Part shown: positions 10,283-23,900 of the stretch, piece by piece | How positions within the stretch are numbered: position 1 is the stretch's first letter | Layout: every line of letters begins with the position of its first letter | From: Anaeramoeba flamelloides | Lineage: Eukaryota; Metamonada; Anaeramoebidae | DNA length: 64,000 nucleotides | Assembly: GCA_027625915.1 (NCBI GenBank) | Contig: JANTQA010000036.1 | Location: 9,755,001-9,819,000 of the forward strand | Direction of reading: 5' to 3' | Made by a program: the position numbers and the translations under genes | The notes under the pieces: generated by a model | What the model saw: the letters and a program-made list of their open reading frames with translations, nothing else | Database searches by the model: none | Told to the model about the DNA's origin: nothing

Positions 10283-13076
10283 ATGTTTTTTCCTCAATCA
10301 AAACCACTAACAATCAAAATTTACTCTGGTGAAGAAATATTTCGCCGAACTGTTTTAAGCTCGATCACCTTTAAGAGTCTGTCTGAGCTTGTCTCACAAT
10401 TGCTTGTTAATGCTGGTCAGCAATATCAGAAAGTAATTTACAAATACGCTGATGACGAAGGTGATTTAATTGATTTTTCAACCAACGAAGAACTACAAGA
10501 TGCCTTGGAACTGTCATTTACTTTTAACCCGCCTTATTTGCGTGTTTTTTTAGTCAGTAAGTTTTTTTTTCTTCAAATATTTAATAATTTGATCACCCTC
10601 ACAAGATCTATACGTTCCACAAATTGAAGGTTGAGGTTTGAGTGTTTTTGAAATATTCCTCAATAATAAAAGCCACTTTTATTTGTTATTTTAGATTTGA
10701 GGAAAACTCTTTTTGATTTTTCCAAATTTCATTCAGCTTTTTATTTTTTTATGTTGATAACAAAAAAATTCAAAGTATTATTTTCCTTCGTCACCTTCTT
10801 TTTTGATTTGTATTTTTAAATCGGTTAATAAACAATTTGTATTCTCAACTCTTTAATTAAAATCTAATTTTTTCTTTTTTAAATTACCCTTCGATGAAGA
10901 AGATATCACTTCAACAAACGAATCAATTTCCGAAGAAGATGAAAAAATTATTTTAAGTGGTTCAATGTCAACAACATCATTTACACCATCCTCTGAGTTT
11001 TCATCTGAAATTGAAAAGAAAGGTGAAGAAGAAAACGAAAGTGAAATAGAACCAAATGAAAAGGATAAGGAGAACGAAATCGAGGATGTAAAGGAAAACA
11101 AAAGTGAAAACGAAAGTGAAGATGAGAATGAAAAGGAAAAGGAAAATGAAAATAGGTTAATAGAACAAAATGAAAAAGAAAATGAAAACCAAAGTGAAAA
11201 CGAAAGTGAAGATGAAAAAGAAAAGAAAAATGAAAAAGAAAGTGAAAGTGAAATAGAAAATGAAATTGAAAAGAAAAGTGAAGAAGAAAACGAAAGTAAA
11301 ATAGAACCAAACGAAAAGGAAAATGAGAACGAAATCGAGGATGAAAATGAAAACAAATTAAAAGAAACAAATGAAAACGAAAGTGAAATAGAAAATGAAA
11401 TTGAAAAGAAAAGTGAAGAAGAAAACGAAAGTGAAATAGAACTAAATGAAAATGAAAAGGAAAACGAGGATGAAAAGGAAAACAAAAGCGAAAATGAAAA
11501 ACCAAACGAAAGTGAAAGTGAAAAAGAAAATGAAAAGGAAAATGAAAACAAATTAAAAGAAAACGAAAGTGAAAACGAAAGTGAAAATGAAAATGAAAAA
11601 AAAAGTGAAAAAGAAAACGAAAACGAAAAAGAAGAACCAAATGAAAATGAAAATGAAAAGGAAAAAAAATTAATAGAAACAAAGGAAGATAAATTAAAAA
11701 AAGAAGAATTAGAGGATATAATCGTCAGAGAAGAAAACGAAATATCATCTGGTGGGAATGAAGTTAAAGAACAAAAACAGAATAGTAATAGTGATTTATT
11801 AATTCACACAACAAATGAAACAGAAGAAGAGCAAATTATTGAAAACTTTGATGATGATCAATTGTTTAAAAAGCAAAGTAAAAAAGAATTTAGTGATTCA
11901 CAAATCCCGCTAAACGATGAAATTACAAACTTTGACGAAAACACAGAGCATAAAGAAATAAAACAACTCACCATCCCATTAACAGACCAAAATAATGGTT
12001 CACTTCAACAGCAACAACTACCAACTAAAAAAATACTAACAGAAAAAGCCAAAATTTATCAATTTCCACCTCTTGTTGAGGCTACGAATAAGAACAATAA
12101 TGGATTATTGCTTCAAAATTACAATAAAGATCAAATAAATTCGAACCAAGAAATTGAAAATAATCCCTTAAAAACGTACCCATTTTCTTCTATCGAATTG
12201 AATTCTGAAAGTGAAAATAATCTTAAATCTTCAACAAATTATAAAAATGACGAAAATAATGAAAAAAATGAAAAAAATCAAAAAAAGGAAAAAAATGAAA
12301 AAAAAGAAAATGATGAAAACGACGAAAATAATGAAAATAATGATTTTAATAACTATTTAAGAGCACAATTTATGGACGAAAAATTAGAAAATGAAAATGA
12401 AACCATTGAAATAATTGAACCGATATTTGAATCTGAACCTGAAAACGATCAAAAACAAGAAAATAGGGAGGAAATCGATAAAACATTGAGCTCAAATACA
12501 CACATGAACACGAACACAAACACAAAAACAGGCACAGACATAAATCCAAATTCTGAATTTGGTGAACAAAGTGATCCAAATTTAAAATATGATTTTCAAC
12601 AAGAATTGAATCAAAACGAAGAAAAACAACAAAGAAATAACTTACAAAAAGAAAACCAAGAAAACATTAATATATTAGAACCAGAACATGAACCCAAAAC
12701 AAATCATGATTCTGAAAAAAATAAAATAGATTCTTTACCATTAATAGAATCCGGGCAAGATTCTGAAAAACCAACCGAAACTGTAGATGAAAATAGCAAT
12801 AAAAATGAACAAAATAATGAATCAACAAATGAAAGAGAGATTAATAAAACCGAGACCATCAATAAAATTGATGAAGATAAATATGATGAAAACAATAATA
12901 ATCCAGATAGAGAACAAGGGAATTTCAGTTTACCAGAAGAATTACTTGAGAAATATCAATTACAATTTGCCATTCTAAAAGATATGGGATTCTCAGACAC
13001 AATAACTATTTTCAATTTACTTGAAAAGCATAAAGGAATGATACCTAAGGTTTTGAATGACCTTATTAAGAAATAA
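10283..13076 (+). CDS. PB1-UBA protein with giant acidic linker (p62/NBR1-like plan, ~815 aa)
   Basis: Exon 1 is 10283-10556 (donor GTAAGT). Exon 2 runs from about 10903 (10900 also fits the frame) to 13076. Residues 8-91 form a PB1 domain with basic residues on the first strands (K12, R21, R22) and an acidic OPCA motif (YADDEGDLIDF, then NEEL), so it could both polymerise and pair with other PB1 proteins. The last ~45 residues (LLEKYQLQFAILKDMGF onward) form a three-helix UBA ubiquitin-binding domain. Between them lie about 670 residues: Lys/Glu/Asn repeats, then an Asn/Glu/Gln-rich stretch. PB1 at the N end and UBA at the C end is the layout of p62/SQSTM1 and NBR1, so a role as a ubiquitin-binding autophagy receptor or scaffold is a fair inference. 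The ZZ finger of p62 is absent. Possible LC3/Atg8-binding motifs include FPPL and FSSIEL next to acidic residues. PB1 and UBA assignments are firm; the role is inferred. Confidence 0.85.
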
Positions 13077-13465
13077 CTTCTTATTTTATTATAATTATTT
13101 AATAAAAAATTAAAAAAATAATAATCTTATGAAATATATATTTTTGAAAGTTATTTGAAATAATTTGTTTCTTTAATAATTATCACCCCATTTTATAATG
13201 AAACTGCCTTTTTTCAGGATCATACTCAATAATTATTATTCCATGATAATTTTTCTCTTTTCGTGATATTTTGAATATCTATTAGTAATTTTTTGTACAA
13301 TTTGGTTAGTATTAGAAAAAAATCATTTTAATTTTTCAATTTTATCGATTTAAAGTTGAATTTTTGAATAGATCTAAAATATGTTGTTGTAATTGAAGAT
13401 TTTTTGTTGAAATTTAAAAATGTAAATTTTAACAAAAAAAAAAAAAATTGAAAATAATTTATTTA
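13077..13465. other. Intergenic, nothing recognised
   Basis: The 3' flank of the PB1-UBA gene. It contains an AATAAAAAATTAAAAA stretch just past the stop that could serve as a poly(A) signal, otherwise only A/T-rich sequence. Confidence 0.3.
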
Positions 13466-14044
13466 AGCTATTTCCAATAAAGTGGGGCAAATTTCTTTTA
13501 AAATATATCTTTAAAACATAATCTTAAAAAAAGCATTTAAATATCCAAAATCATTAACTACCATTTATCGATTCTTGATAATAATTCAATTTTTTTCTAA
13601 GCATTGTATTACCTAAATAAAAGATATTAAAATTTCTGATCTCGATTTTATCTGATCTATTATGGGGCGAAAATTGGTGTTTATTATTTTCTTTTTGTTT
13701 GGAAAAACTGTTTTCATAACTTGTTTAATCACAACAAATTTTCAAATAGAATTGAAAACACATAACTGTATTATATTGTTTAAAAAATCTTTGAACCCTT
13801 TCCATATTTCAATTTTTTTATTGAAATTTGTTGTACATTGTTTTTACCAAAAAAAGTGCTATTTTTTTTTCATTTTTTGAAAATATTTCATCCAACTTAT
13901 TTTAAAATAAATACCTTAGCAATTTTTTCAATTGGTATTTATATTAAACTTAATTTGATATCATCAATTAACGAATACTACCACTAACAAAGATGATTTT
14001 TTATGAAATGTAAAAAAAAATGCCACACTTTTTTGGAAATACCT
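13466..14044. mobile_element. TA-flanked mariner-type element, AAGTGGGGC family, copy 1
   Basis: The left end is AGCTATTTCCAATAAAGTGG (then GGC). The right end is the inverse, ending GGAAATACCT, with TA directly outside both ends, as expected for Tc1/mariner insertion. It is 579 bp and too short for a transposase, so non-autonomous. Two further copies lie at 19094-19679 and 20429-21026. The small frame at 13662-13880 is part of the element, not a host gene. Confidence 0.75.
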
Positions 14045-16212
14045 TAGTATAAAGTCCTTTTCTTAAAATTATAGACTCAATTTTGTAAAACTTGTTAAAC
14101 TTTTTTTTGATTGATAATTTATGGAATGAATTAACCACATTTTCTTAAAGATTAGATAAAATAAAAACAAAATGTAAAAAAAAAAAAAATCAAAATGAAA
14201 AAATTAAAAAATATAATAAAATACAAGTTTAAGATGTTGGAAATAGGAAAATTCATTTTGAATTATTTAGTCGTACCATTCAAATGTTGCAAAATCGACC
14301 TAAGAATAAAATAAAAACGATCAAAAAATAAATGGAAACAAAATTCCTCGTTTAAACAATTTCCTAAATTTTACAGTTTTATCAGAGAGATTCAAATGAT
14401 ACTTTTTTTTCTATCAAAAATCTAAATTTAAAGATTATGATTTTAGATAGCAATGAATTTATAAATATTTTTTTTTGTAATGAAATGAGTGAATAATTTA
14501 TTTTTTTTTCTTCAATGGAAAATTATTTCAATGGAGATATTACTAATTTCCAAATGAGAAATGAATTAAAATTTCATAATGTACGATTTTTACAGTGAAA
14601 AATCATTTTTTGATATGGAAAAAAAAAAATTTTGTTTTAATATTAATGAGATCTAATATCAAGTAAAAATCAATCAGTATGTGAAGTATATTCGATATCC
14701 AAAAATAAACCATCAAAAACGAGGAAATTTTTAGAAAAAAGTGACAAAGATCAACACCCAATTTACAAAATGTAAGTTATAAAATCCAATTTTGAAAATA
14801 CCTGAGTTAAACTTGTGAAGTGTCAATCTTTGGCAATTTTTGAGATCTCGGGATTTTTTTTCCTTTTTTATCATTTCTCAAATGAATTATTTTTATCAAA
14901 AGAATGTTACAAAGTCCTTCATTTATCAAATTCTGAGGGTTGCAAAATAATAACAAAAACTTATATTAAATCGAATTAAATTGAATTTGTACATTAAGAA
15001 AGCAATTTGATTTAAATTGAAGAAATTTAAATATTTGGAAATATAAAATAAAGAAAGCAAGGATTTTTTATACAAGATCAAATATTTTGAAATTGAGAAT
15101 TCATTGAAACTTAATTTTTATTATTAATTTTTCTGTCAAAGAGGAGATAATATCAAATATTTTTTGTATTTTTTTTTTGTATTTTTCCAGTTAAATGAAA
15201 TCCAATTTCATAATAGCCCATTTAGGTTTCAAATCACGACTTGAGCTTGGAACAAATGAAATGCAAATAGCTCGAATAATAGGATTGAAAATAAAAATAA
15301 AAAATATTTATAGAAAATAGCTTGATTTAAAGTTACATAAATTATTTTTGATTATTATTTCAAAGTAATTAAATGTTTTTAAATATAAGAACTTTATTAA
15401 AAGACCAATTATCATATTGAGGGAAAATTTCATAAAAAATCCAATATTATTAAAAACTGATTTAATTATAAAAACAATATATATATTTATAAGAAAGAAA
15501 ACGAAATAGGTAAAGAAATAAAACAAGAAGGGGGTGGAAAGAGAAAGAAACATAAAAGAAAAAGAAAAAAAAAAAAAAAAACAGATTTCATTTATGCTAG
15601 ATGTCTTCTCCAATTAGAAGTATTTAATATTTTTTATTTTTTTATTTATTATGTTTTTTATTTTTATAAATAAACATATATAAAAGAAAATTTGATTTTT
15701 CCTAACTTGGTTCCAAGTAAAGAATAAACCAGATCACCACCACTTAACATTCAATAATAACAATTGTTTTCCTTTCATATCAAAATTAAATATTTTTAAC
15801 GTGTTTCAATAAATATTTTTTTCTTCATTTAATACACAATTTCATCCAAAAAACATAAAGAATCTCTATTTTGATTTCATATTCTTTTCATATTTTTGTC
15901 TTTCTAAGTATTTCTAAAATATTGTACTCTAATATTAAAAAATAATCTCCAAGTGGCTTATTTCTGTTTTTAAGATAGAGTAGATTTTACCAATTTTTAA
16001 GTAGAATGGGTTCTTCGAAACAGAATTATTCAAAGTATTTCTTTAATTAAAAATTTTGAATAGTTTATTATAAACTATCAAAGTAGATTTATTTACGAGT
16101 ATAATATTTTTATATATTGTTATATCTATATCTATATATATATAAACAACAAAAAAAAAAAAAGAAATCAAAATATTTGAAAAAATAATCAATAAATAAT
16201 AACATATAAACA
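14045..16212. other. Intergenic, mostly featureless
   Basis: 2.1 kb of A/T-rich sequence with no frame that looks coding. The 101-codon minus frame at 15308-15613 is Phe-rich and low-complexity. A (TA)n-like tract lies at 16108-16145. No repeat partner was recognised here. Confidence 0.35.
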
Positions 16213-17210
16213 TTTATTTATTGATTTTTTTTGTCAAATTTGATATAATTACTTATACTTTACTCAGTTTTATATTTAACCCCTCATGGCAAAATTTTTT
16301 TATCGAAAAGGTTTTGACAAAGAAAAATACTTCTTATTTCTAAAGAGTTCCCAAAATGAATTTCCAATCCTATTTTCACTTAATTTCTGTAATTCTGATT
16401 TTTATCCAGAAAATATATTATTTTTTAAATTCTCTTCATAAAATTAAGTTTTATTTAATGAATTGTGCTGATTTTTAAATTATTAATTATATCAATTTAA
16501 AAAGACAAAATAATTCTGATAAATATTTTTCACAATTTTTGTTCTTCTTTGAGTTGAATTTTTTGTGGTTTTTTTTTATTCTAAGAATTCAACCCCTTTA
16601 TTTTAATGTTTGAATTAATATTCTTTATTTTTAACTTATTTAAAATAATTATTTGAAAAAAGAATTTAAAAAATAACTTAGGGATGAAAAAATATTTTTG
16701 TTAAATAATTTAAAATAATAAAAGTACAAGTAATCCAAAGTTATATTACTTTTCTATTCGCACCCAAATTGCGAAGTTAAAGAAGAAATATCTTATAAAA
16801 TATCATTTGGGGATTTTTTTTTCTCAATTCTTGATTTCAACAAATTTATCTGGAAAGGTGACCTTTCTTGTTTTGTCTTCAAAATAATAAGATTTGTTTA
16901 AAATTCAGATCTTCTCTGGACTATTTTTTTGTTTATTCTTCGATTTATTTCTTTCATTTGTATGAACACATTTAAAGATCCAAAACCAAATTTAATAAAA
17001 CTCAAAAATTTAATCAAAAAAAAAAAAATTCAAAAAATCGAAAAATAAAATATTCAACTCTGATTTACTTTGGGTTCGCTTTCTTTTTCACAAATAGAGC
17101 AAAGAGTCTTTTTGTTTCAAAGTTTCAATATTCCATGACTCTCAAAAAATTTTTTTTCATTAAGGTTAACACAATTAAAATTTTTCAAAAATGTAAAATG
17201 TACCTACTTC
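16213..17210 (+). repeat. 1 kb dispersed repeat, copy 1 (partner 36555-37555)
   Basis: It aligns end to end with 36555-37555 in the same orientation. Shared landmarks are CAAAATGAATTT, AAGAATTCAAC(A/C)CCTTTATT, TTCTTGATTTCAACAAATTT, ATTCAACTCTGA and AAGGTTAACACAATTAAAA. Divergence looks substantial, with many small indels. No clear terminal repeats or coding frame are visible, so it may be a non-autonomous transposon of unknown class. Confidence 0.65.
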
Positions 17211-17929
17211 CTTACAATAATCTATTTTTTTAACAACGTACTGGTATTTAAATCCGAATTTCAAAAATGGTATTTTTTCAATCGAAAATACTGAATACAA
17301 TTTGTTGCAAAATAGATCGAAAAAAATTATTATTCAACTTTCAGAAAAAAGATTTATAAATCATATAAAATTTCAATTTTTTAAATTCAATAAATCAGTC
17401 GAAATCAATAATTTCCTTTTTAGAATTGAGACTTTTAAGGATTTCTTTTATTTCTTGGAAAGTGATTATTTTGGAAAGCTGAATGAAAATTTTGATCTTT
17501 TTATTTTCCAATTAACAGTATTGATGATCCAACCTTTTAGACTTGTCTCGAAAAGTAACAGTTTTTTTTTTTAAAATTCTTTAAATTACTTCCTAAAGCA
17601 GGATCTTTTTTAATTGATGTTATCAGCCGAGACTATTTTACAAATCGGTTTTTTAGAAACATTTGAAGCGCATAGAACGAAGACGGTTTAGATTCAATAT
17701 TAACATACTTTAATTTTAAACTTGAAAATTTGACACTCTCACCCCTTAAAAGTTCAAAAACTCTCAAATGACAGTGTGATTATTATGAATTGAAGAAACA
17801 AATACCATTCTCTTTATTAACAATTACATTAAAAAACGAGAATGATTCAAAGAGTTGGTAATCTCTGTCACTTTAATTTTTGAGAATTGAAAATTATTTT
17901 TTACTATTTTTTACAAAGCCAAGAAAGAA
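17211..17929. other. Intergenic: 5' flank of RMC1
   Basis: It contains a worn TACTGGTATTTAAATCC end (17237), and a stretch at 17475-17520 that resembles 46418-46460 (GCTGAATGAAAATTTTG), so element debris extends close to the RMC1 start. The 90-codon frame at 17302-17574 is not supported as a gene. Confidence 0.35.
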
Positions 17930-20900
17930 ATGACAACAAAACTTCTTTGTTCTTGTCTTGGATTTGAACAAGCAATCTATTTTAACCCACAGTTATTTAG
18001 GTACTTTCGATTTGATGATGGGATTGAACAACTTGTTGTAGTTTACCAAACTATTATTGGTGTTGTGGAAAAAAAAGGATGGGTAAAGCCTATATCCAAG
18101 TAATTTCCCTTTTAAATTATTTTTACCTTAAAAAATCAATTTTTGAAAACAAAAATAAGGCATAAGTCCATTTGTTATTCAACAAAAGATCTTTCTTTTC
18201 GAATTAAACCAACAAAAAAAAAAAAAAAAAAAAAATTAAAACAAAAAACAAAACAAACAATCAATTACAAAAATTTCACACATCCAAAGAATACCACAAT
18301 TAGAAGAAGACGATTTGATTAAAGAAATTAGAATTTCATCTGATCGTATGCTAATTTGTGTTTATTTACTTCAAAACAGCAAGCCAACAATGAAAATAAT
18401 TTCACTTTCAGACAAAAAACACAAGACAATTGATTATTTTTCCGTGCATTCCAATCTTTCCAATTTCTACTACCACTCGTTCCGCTGGATCTCTAAAAAT
18501 TCAATATTATTTGTTCATAATTATGGAGTTGATTACCGTAAAGTATGTACATTTTTTTCTTTGTTATTAACTTTTGATAATCTTGTTTAAAATTTTCAAT
18601 TTCTGAAGAAAAAAATAAGATCATTGTTTCAAGTTTTTTAAAAAGAAGAAGTGTGTTGACGGACGACTGAGGAAAATTAAATTCACACTATTTTTTTTTA
18701 CTTGACTTTGGACCACTAATCACAAAATCGACCAAGTTGCAAAAGTGACTGGTAACTAGAAAAAATCTTCAAAGACATTTAATAGCTAAATCCCAAAAAA
18801 ATTACCGCACCTTGAAATTGAAAAACCCAAAGTAAAAACCAGAATACTAAAATACCAAACTCTCTTTTAAATGATATTTTCAGAGCGAATTATTGTTTTC
18901 AAAAGTTTGATCCATTTTTTATCACTTTTGAAAAGTTCAAAATTCAACATATTTCTGAATAATTTTTTACAAAAATTATTTTCTTAAAAGAAAGAGAAAG
19001 AAATCTTAATATCTGTAAAGGAAGTGTGAAAAAATATCCTTTAAAAATAAAATCACTCAAATTTTATTAATAACTCTCACTTCGAAAAATCTAAGCTATT
19101 TCTAAGAAAGTGGGGAAAATTTATTTTAAAATATATTTATTAAACCCAATCTTCAAAAAAGTTTTTAAATATCCAAAAACATTAACTACCATTGATCAAT
19201 TCTTGTTAGTAATTCAATTTGTTTCTTAATATTGTATTAGATAAAAAAAGATATTAAATTTTCTGATCTTGATTTTATCTGATATTTTTTTATGGTGAAA
19301 ATCGGTGTTTATTATTTTCTTGTTGATCCAAAAAAACATTTTTGTAACAGGTTTAATCTCAATAAATTTTCAAATAGAATTTAAAACATATAACTGCATT
19401 TGATTATTTAAAAAAATCATTTCTACACAGCCATATTTCTAGTTTTTTATTGAAAGTGGTTGTACATTGTTTTTACCAAAAAAAGTGTTATTTTTTTTTT
19501 TTTCATTTTTTGGAAATATTTTCATGAACATATTTTGGGATAAATATCATAGCCATTGATTCATTTTGGTATTAATATTTAACTTTATTTGGTATTGTCA
19601 ATTAACGAATACCTTCACTAACAAGATGATTTTTTTGTAAAATGTAAAAAAAAAATGCCCCACTTTTTTGGAAATACCTTACTTAATTTCAAAAAATTAC
19701 AATAAATTTTTGAGAATTTGAAAAAAATATAATTTATTAATTCCAAGAACAGTATAAATTCAATTTTTTCATTTCGTTGAACAAAAAAATATAATAAAAA
19801 ACCATCAAACCATTAAATTAAAAATTCTTCCAAAAATACTTTATTAAAACCTGGAAAAATCAATTTATAACCCAAAGAAATACTTTTTAATTTGTTTATT
19901 TTTAATCAATAATTAAAAACCAATCTTAATCGTTTTGGTGACTTAATAATAACCCAAAGATTTATAAGTATTAATATGTTTTATTATTATTTCTCAAAAC
20001 ATTCAATGTTTTCAAACAAATTAATTCTAATTAACAATTCTAATAAAAAAAAAAATATTAAATACTCTCAAATAACTGATTTAAATAATACCAAAGTTCC
20101 TTGTTTATATTCTAAATAATTGATAAAAAATAATATTTCCTAATCTTTTAAGTTTCTACAAATTTAATAAATATTTGAAAATAAAATAATAGAACAATTT
20201 TTTCTGAACTACAATTGTTAAATATTTGGTTTATTGGATTTTATTGTTAAGATTTTTAGTGTTAAAAAAACTTAATCTGTTAAAGAAGGAATTTTGAATT
20301 GACTAAACTTGTAATTCATAATTTAATGAGTGGTTCAACACGGTCATTAGGGGTGTTTTAAACTTAATTTAGTTTCCTAAAATAGAGTTTAGGTGTATAT
20401 TTGAAAAAAACAAAAAATGAAGAATGTAAGGTATTTTCAAAAAAGTGGGGCATTTTTTTTTTACATTTTACAAAAAAATCCCCGTTGTTAATGGAGTTAT
20501 TTGTTAATTGGCAATATCGGATTAAGTGGAATGTTAATACTGGTTGAATCAAGTGTCTATGGTATTTATTTCAAAATATCTTCCATTAAAATATTTCCAA
20601 AAAATGAAAGAAAAAAAAAATTGCACATTTTTTTTTTTTGGACAAAACAATGTACTACCAAATTCAATAAAAAAGGGGCAATACGGCAAGAACACAAATG
20701 ATTTTTAAATAGCAAAATACTGTTATAAGTTTTTCCCTTTAATTGGAAATTTGTTGAGATTATCCAAGTTATGAAAACGATTTTTTCGATCAAAAATAAA
20801 ATAATAAACAACAATTTTCACAAAAAAGAAATATCATATAAAATCGAGATCAGAAAATTTAATATCTTTTATTTATGTAATATCATATTAAGAAACAAAT

Positions 20901-23900
20901 TGAATTATTTTGAAGAATCAATAAATCATTGTTGGACAAATTTTGAATATTTAAAAAGTTTTAGAATGATTGAATTTAATAAGGTATATATAAAAATAAA
21001 ATTTCCCCTCTTTTTTGGAAATAGCTTATATTAAAAAAATAAAGACTATAAAAATTTGTAAAAAATAATAAAATAAATAAAAAAGTAAAAATTCTGAAAT
21101 TTTCATTTCTATTGGTTTATTTCGAATATCATTTAGAAAAATGTTCAGAATTCAAAGATGAACGATAAAAAAAAATAAAAATAAAGTTGTAAAAAGTTGA
21201 TATAAATTAATTTTTGGTAAATGAAGTTTTTTTTTTCTCAAATTTTCTTGATTAAAAAAATATTTTGATCGAAATGAATTGTTTTTTCTTGACTTTTTGA
21301 ATAAAAATTTTCAAAAATTTTGATCCAAGAATGATAAATGCTAGAACGTATAGAACTAACAATTTTTCTTTGGGATTTTTTGAGTATTTTATTTATTTTA
21401 TATTGTCCGTAAAATTATCACAATCAAGATCTAAAGATTTCTTAAAATTGTATCAACCAAATCAAAACAAAACTAAAAATCAAAAAAAGTTCCTATCAGC
21501 CAAATTTCCAAATTATTGACAAACTTTTTTATTATTATTTTTTTCTATTTTCATTTGTCTTTCAAAAAATAAAATGATTACAATGTATTTTTATTTATTA
21601 ATCTATATTGGTTATTATATCTAAACACCTTAGTAAAATACATAATTATTCAAAATAAAAATAAACAATTAAACAAATTTTTTTCTGATGAAAAATCTGC
21701 AACTATTTTTGAAATTAAGCTTATATAAAAATTTTTCTTGTGAATGAAGTTCAAAAAATTACTTTTAGCAAAAAAATATTTTATATAAGAGCTAAAATCC
21801 ATTCAAAAAAATCCACCATTAAATCCTCATCTTTTTGCCTTTGGTTTTCCATTAAACAAAGATGAATAACAATATTATCATAAAAAATACATTCTAAATA
21901 TAATTAAAATAGTCCTTATGAATTATAAAAAAAGTCTTTCTTTAATTTTGAAAACAATTTTATTTTTTAAAAAATATTTTAATGTTATTTTATGATCAAT
22001 TAAAAAAAAAAGAAAATTATAGAAATCAGATAAACATAAACCCCAATTTAAAATTTTTAATAACACCAAAATTTGATTTGTGAAAAAAAAAAAACTTATT
22101 TAATCTAATTCTCAGAAGAAATACCAAATTAGAACCATTCGTTAATTGAAATATTAACACTTTTTTTATAAATTACAATACTGCGCAAAACAAAAAACAA
22201 ATAATTATGAATACAAATAAATGAAGGGTGTGTTAAAAATTTTGGAGAGAGCAAAACAAAAAAATACATTGGGTAAATTTGTTTAAATTCTATTAGGAAT
22301 ATTGATCGATCAAATGGTTAGATATCATCAACTAATTTTATTTGAGTTCTTCTCTTTGGAACATCTCAACTTTAACCTAATATCAATTGTTCATTAAAAT
22401 TTTGATCGAACGAAACAAGTTACGTAATTCAAAAAAATGAAATGAAAACAAAAACTAAAAAGAAGAAAAAATGATTTTCATATTTTACAAAAAATCAAAA
22501 TCATTTTCAATTTGAATGAAATTGTATTATTGTGATTGTTTGGAACGTTTTACTTGTGTGGAAAATTTTGAATTTTAGTTTAGTTGTTCAAAATTTGTCA
22601 AATTAACTACAAGAAAAAAAAAATTCAATGAAAAACAAAAAAATTAAAATACAATTTTTTAATGTCGCTCAGCATAAAAATGGTGTATTTTTAAAAAATT
22701 TCCTTTCTTATAATTATTACAATAATAACATTGCGAAACTGTACTGTATATGCTAAACAGATTAAAGAATAAATTACAATTCACAAATAATAAATAAAAA
22801 AAAATAAAGAAAAAAAAATTAATTCCAAAAAGCAAATGAAAATTTTCTTTGCCAATTCTTAAAAGAACAAGAAAGTAAACAATTAAAAAATTGAGTACCC
22901 GTTGAGTTTATATATTTACTTTTTAAAAAAACTTGAGATTGGGACGATAAAGTAAAAAGTATTTCATTTGGCATGAGTGTAATTTTTTGTTTTCAAAAAA
23001 ACTTAAAAAATAAATGTTGTTAGTTGTTATTTAAAAAATCATTAAAAGACCATCAAAAAAGAATTTTTTAAACTCCATATTGTTATTTGATAATATTAAT
23101 AAGTATCTCATTTTTTTAAAAAAAATGAATGAAATTTTTAATTTTCTTTCTTCTGAAAAATTTGGCAATTTTGATAACCAATAAAAAAACAAACCAACTT
23201 TGAAAAGTTTAAAAAATAATCAACATAACTCTACCTCTTTATAAATTAATTTAATTTTAAAAATTGAACTTAAATACTTTTAAAATTGATGTAATAAAAG
23301 AAATTACACACCAAATGATCAAAAGTGCATATAATAATTTCAAGTATTTCAAAAAGATCCATTCGCCAAAATATAAAAAAAAAAATTCTTTATGAAAACA
23401 TTTTGAATAAATCACATTCTAAAAAAAATTATTGAAAAACTAATTGATCATTTTTTACTTCCCCCTTACATAACAAAAAATAAATAAATAAATAAAAAAC
23501 AAATATATATATTTACAAACATTATTTTTCATAGATCGATTTAAAAGTTGAAAGAATTTTACCACTCAAAGGTTCTTTGAAAAAAAGTAATATGGGGTTT
23601 ATATTTTCTGTAAGTGCACCTTCTAATTTTGATTATATGATATTTTGAACAACAAATCAAGAATAAAAACTTAAAACAAATAAATATATATGTATATATA
23701 TATTCTTTTAATAGAAAGAAAAAAATATATTATTATTGTATCTTAGTAATAAATCAAAAACAATTTTCACAGTGAGGATTACTGAAAGGGAATTAATTAA
23801 AATGGGCAAATTTCAATTATCTGAAAATGCATTTCGAGTTGATCAATTAGAAAATTTTATATATTTTCCATATTTAAGAAAACATTTATATAAAAAATCA

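Noticed and set aside
10694-10820. Possible extra exon of the PB1-UBA gene after TTATTTTAG
   Set aside because: The frame stays open but is Phe-rich and low-complexity, and the direct 10556 to about 10903 splice keeps phase without it.
10853-11682. Two long minus-strand frames rich in Ser/Phe or His/Phe
   Set aside because: They are shadows of the Lys/Glu/Asn-coding purine tract of the PB1-UBA gene and contain no family features.
17302-17574. 90-codon frame just upstream of RMC1 as a separate small gene
   Set aside because: It contains a stretch shared with repeat debris at 46418-46460 and has no coding-like composition.
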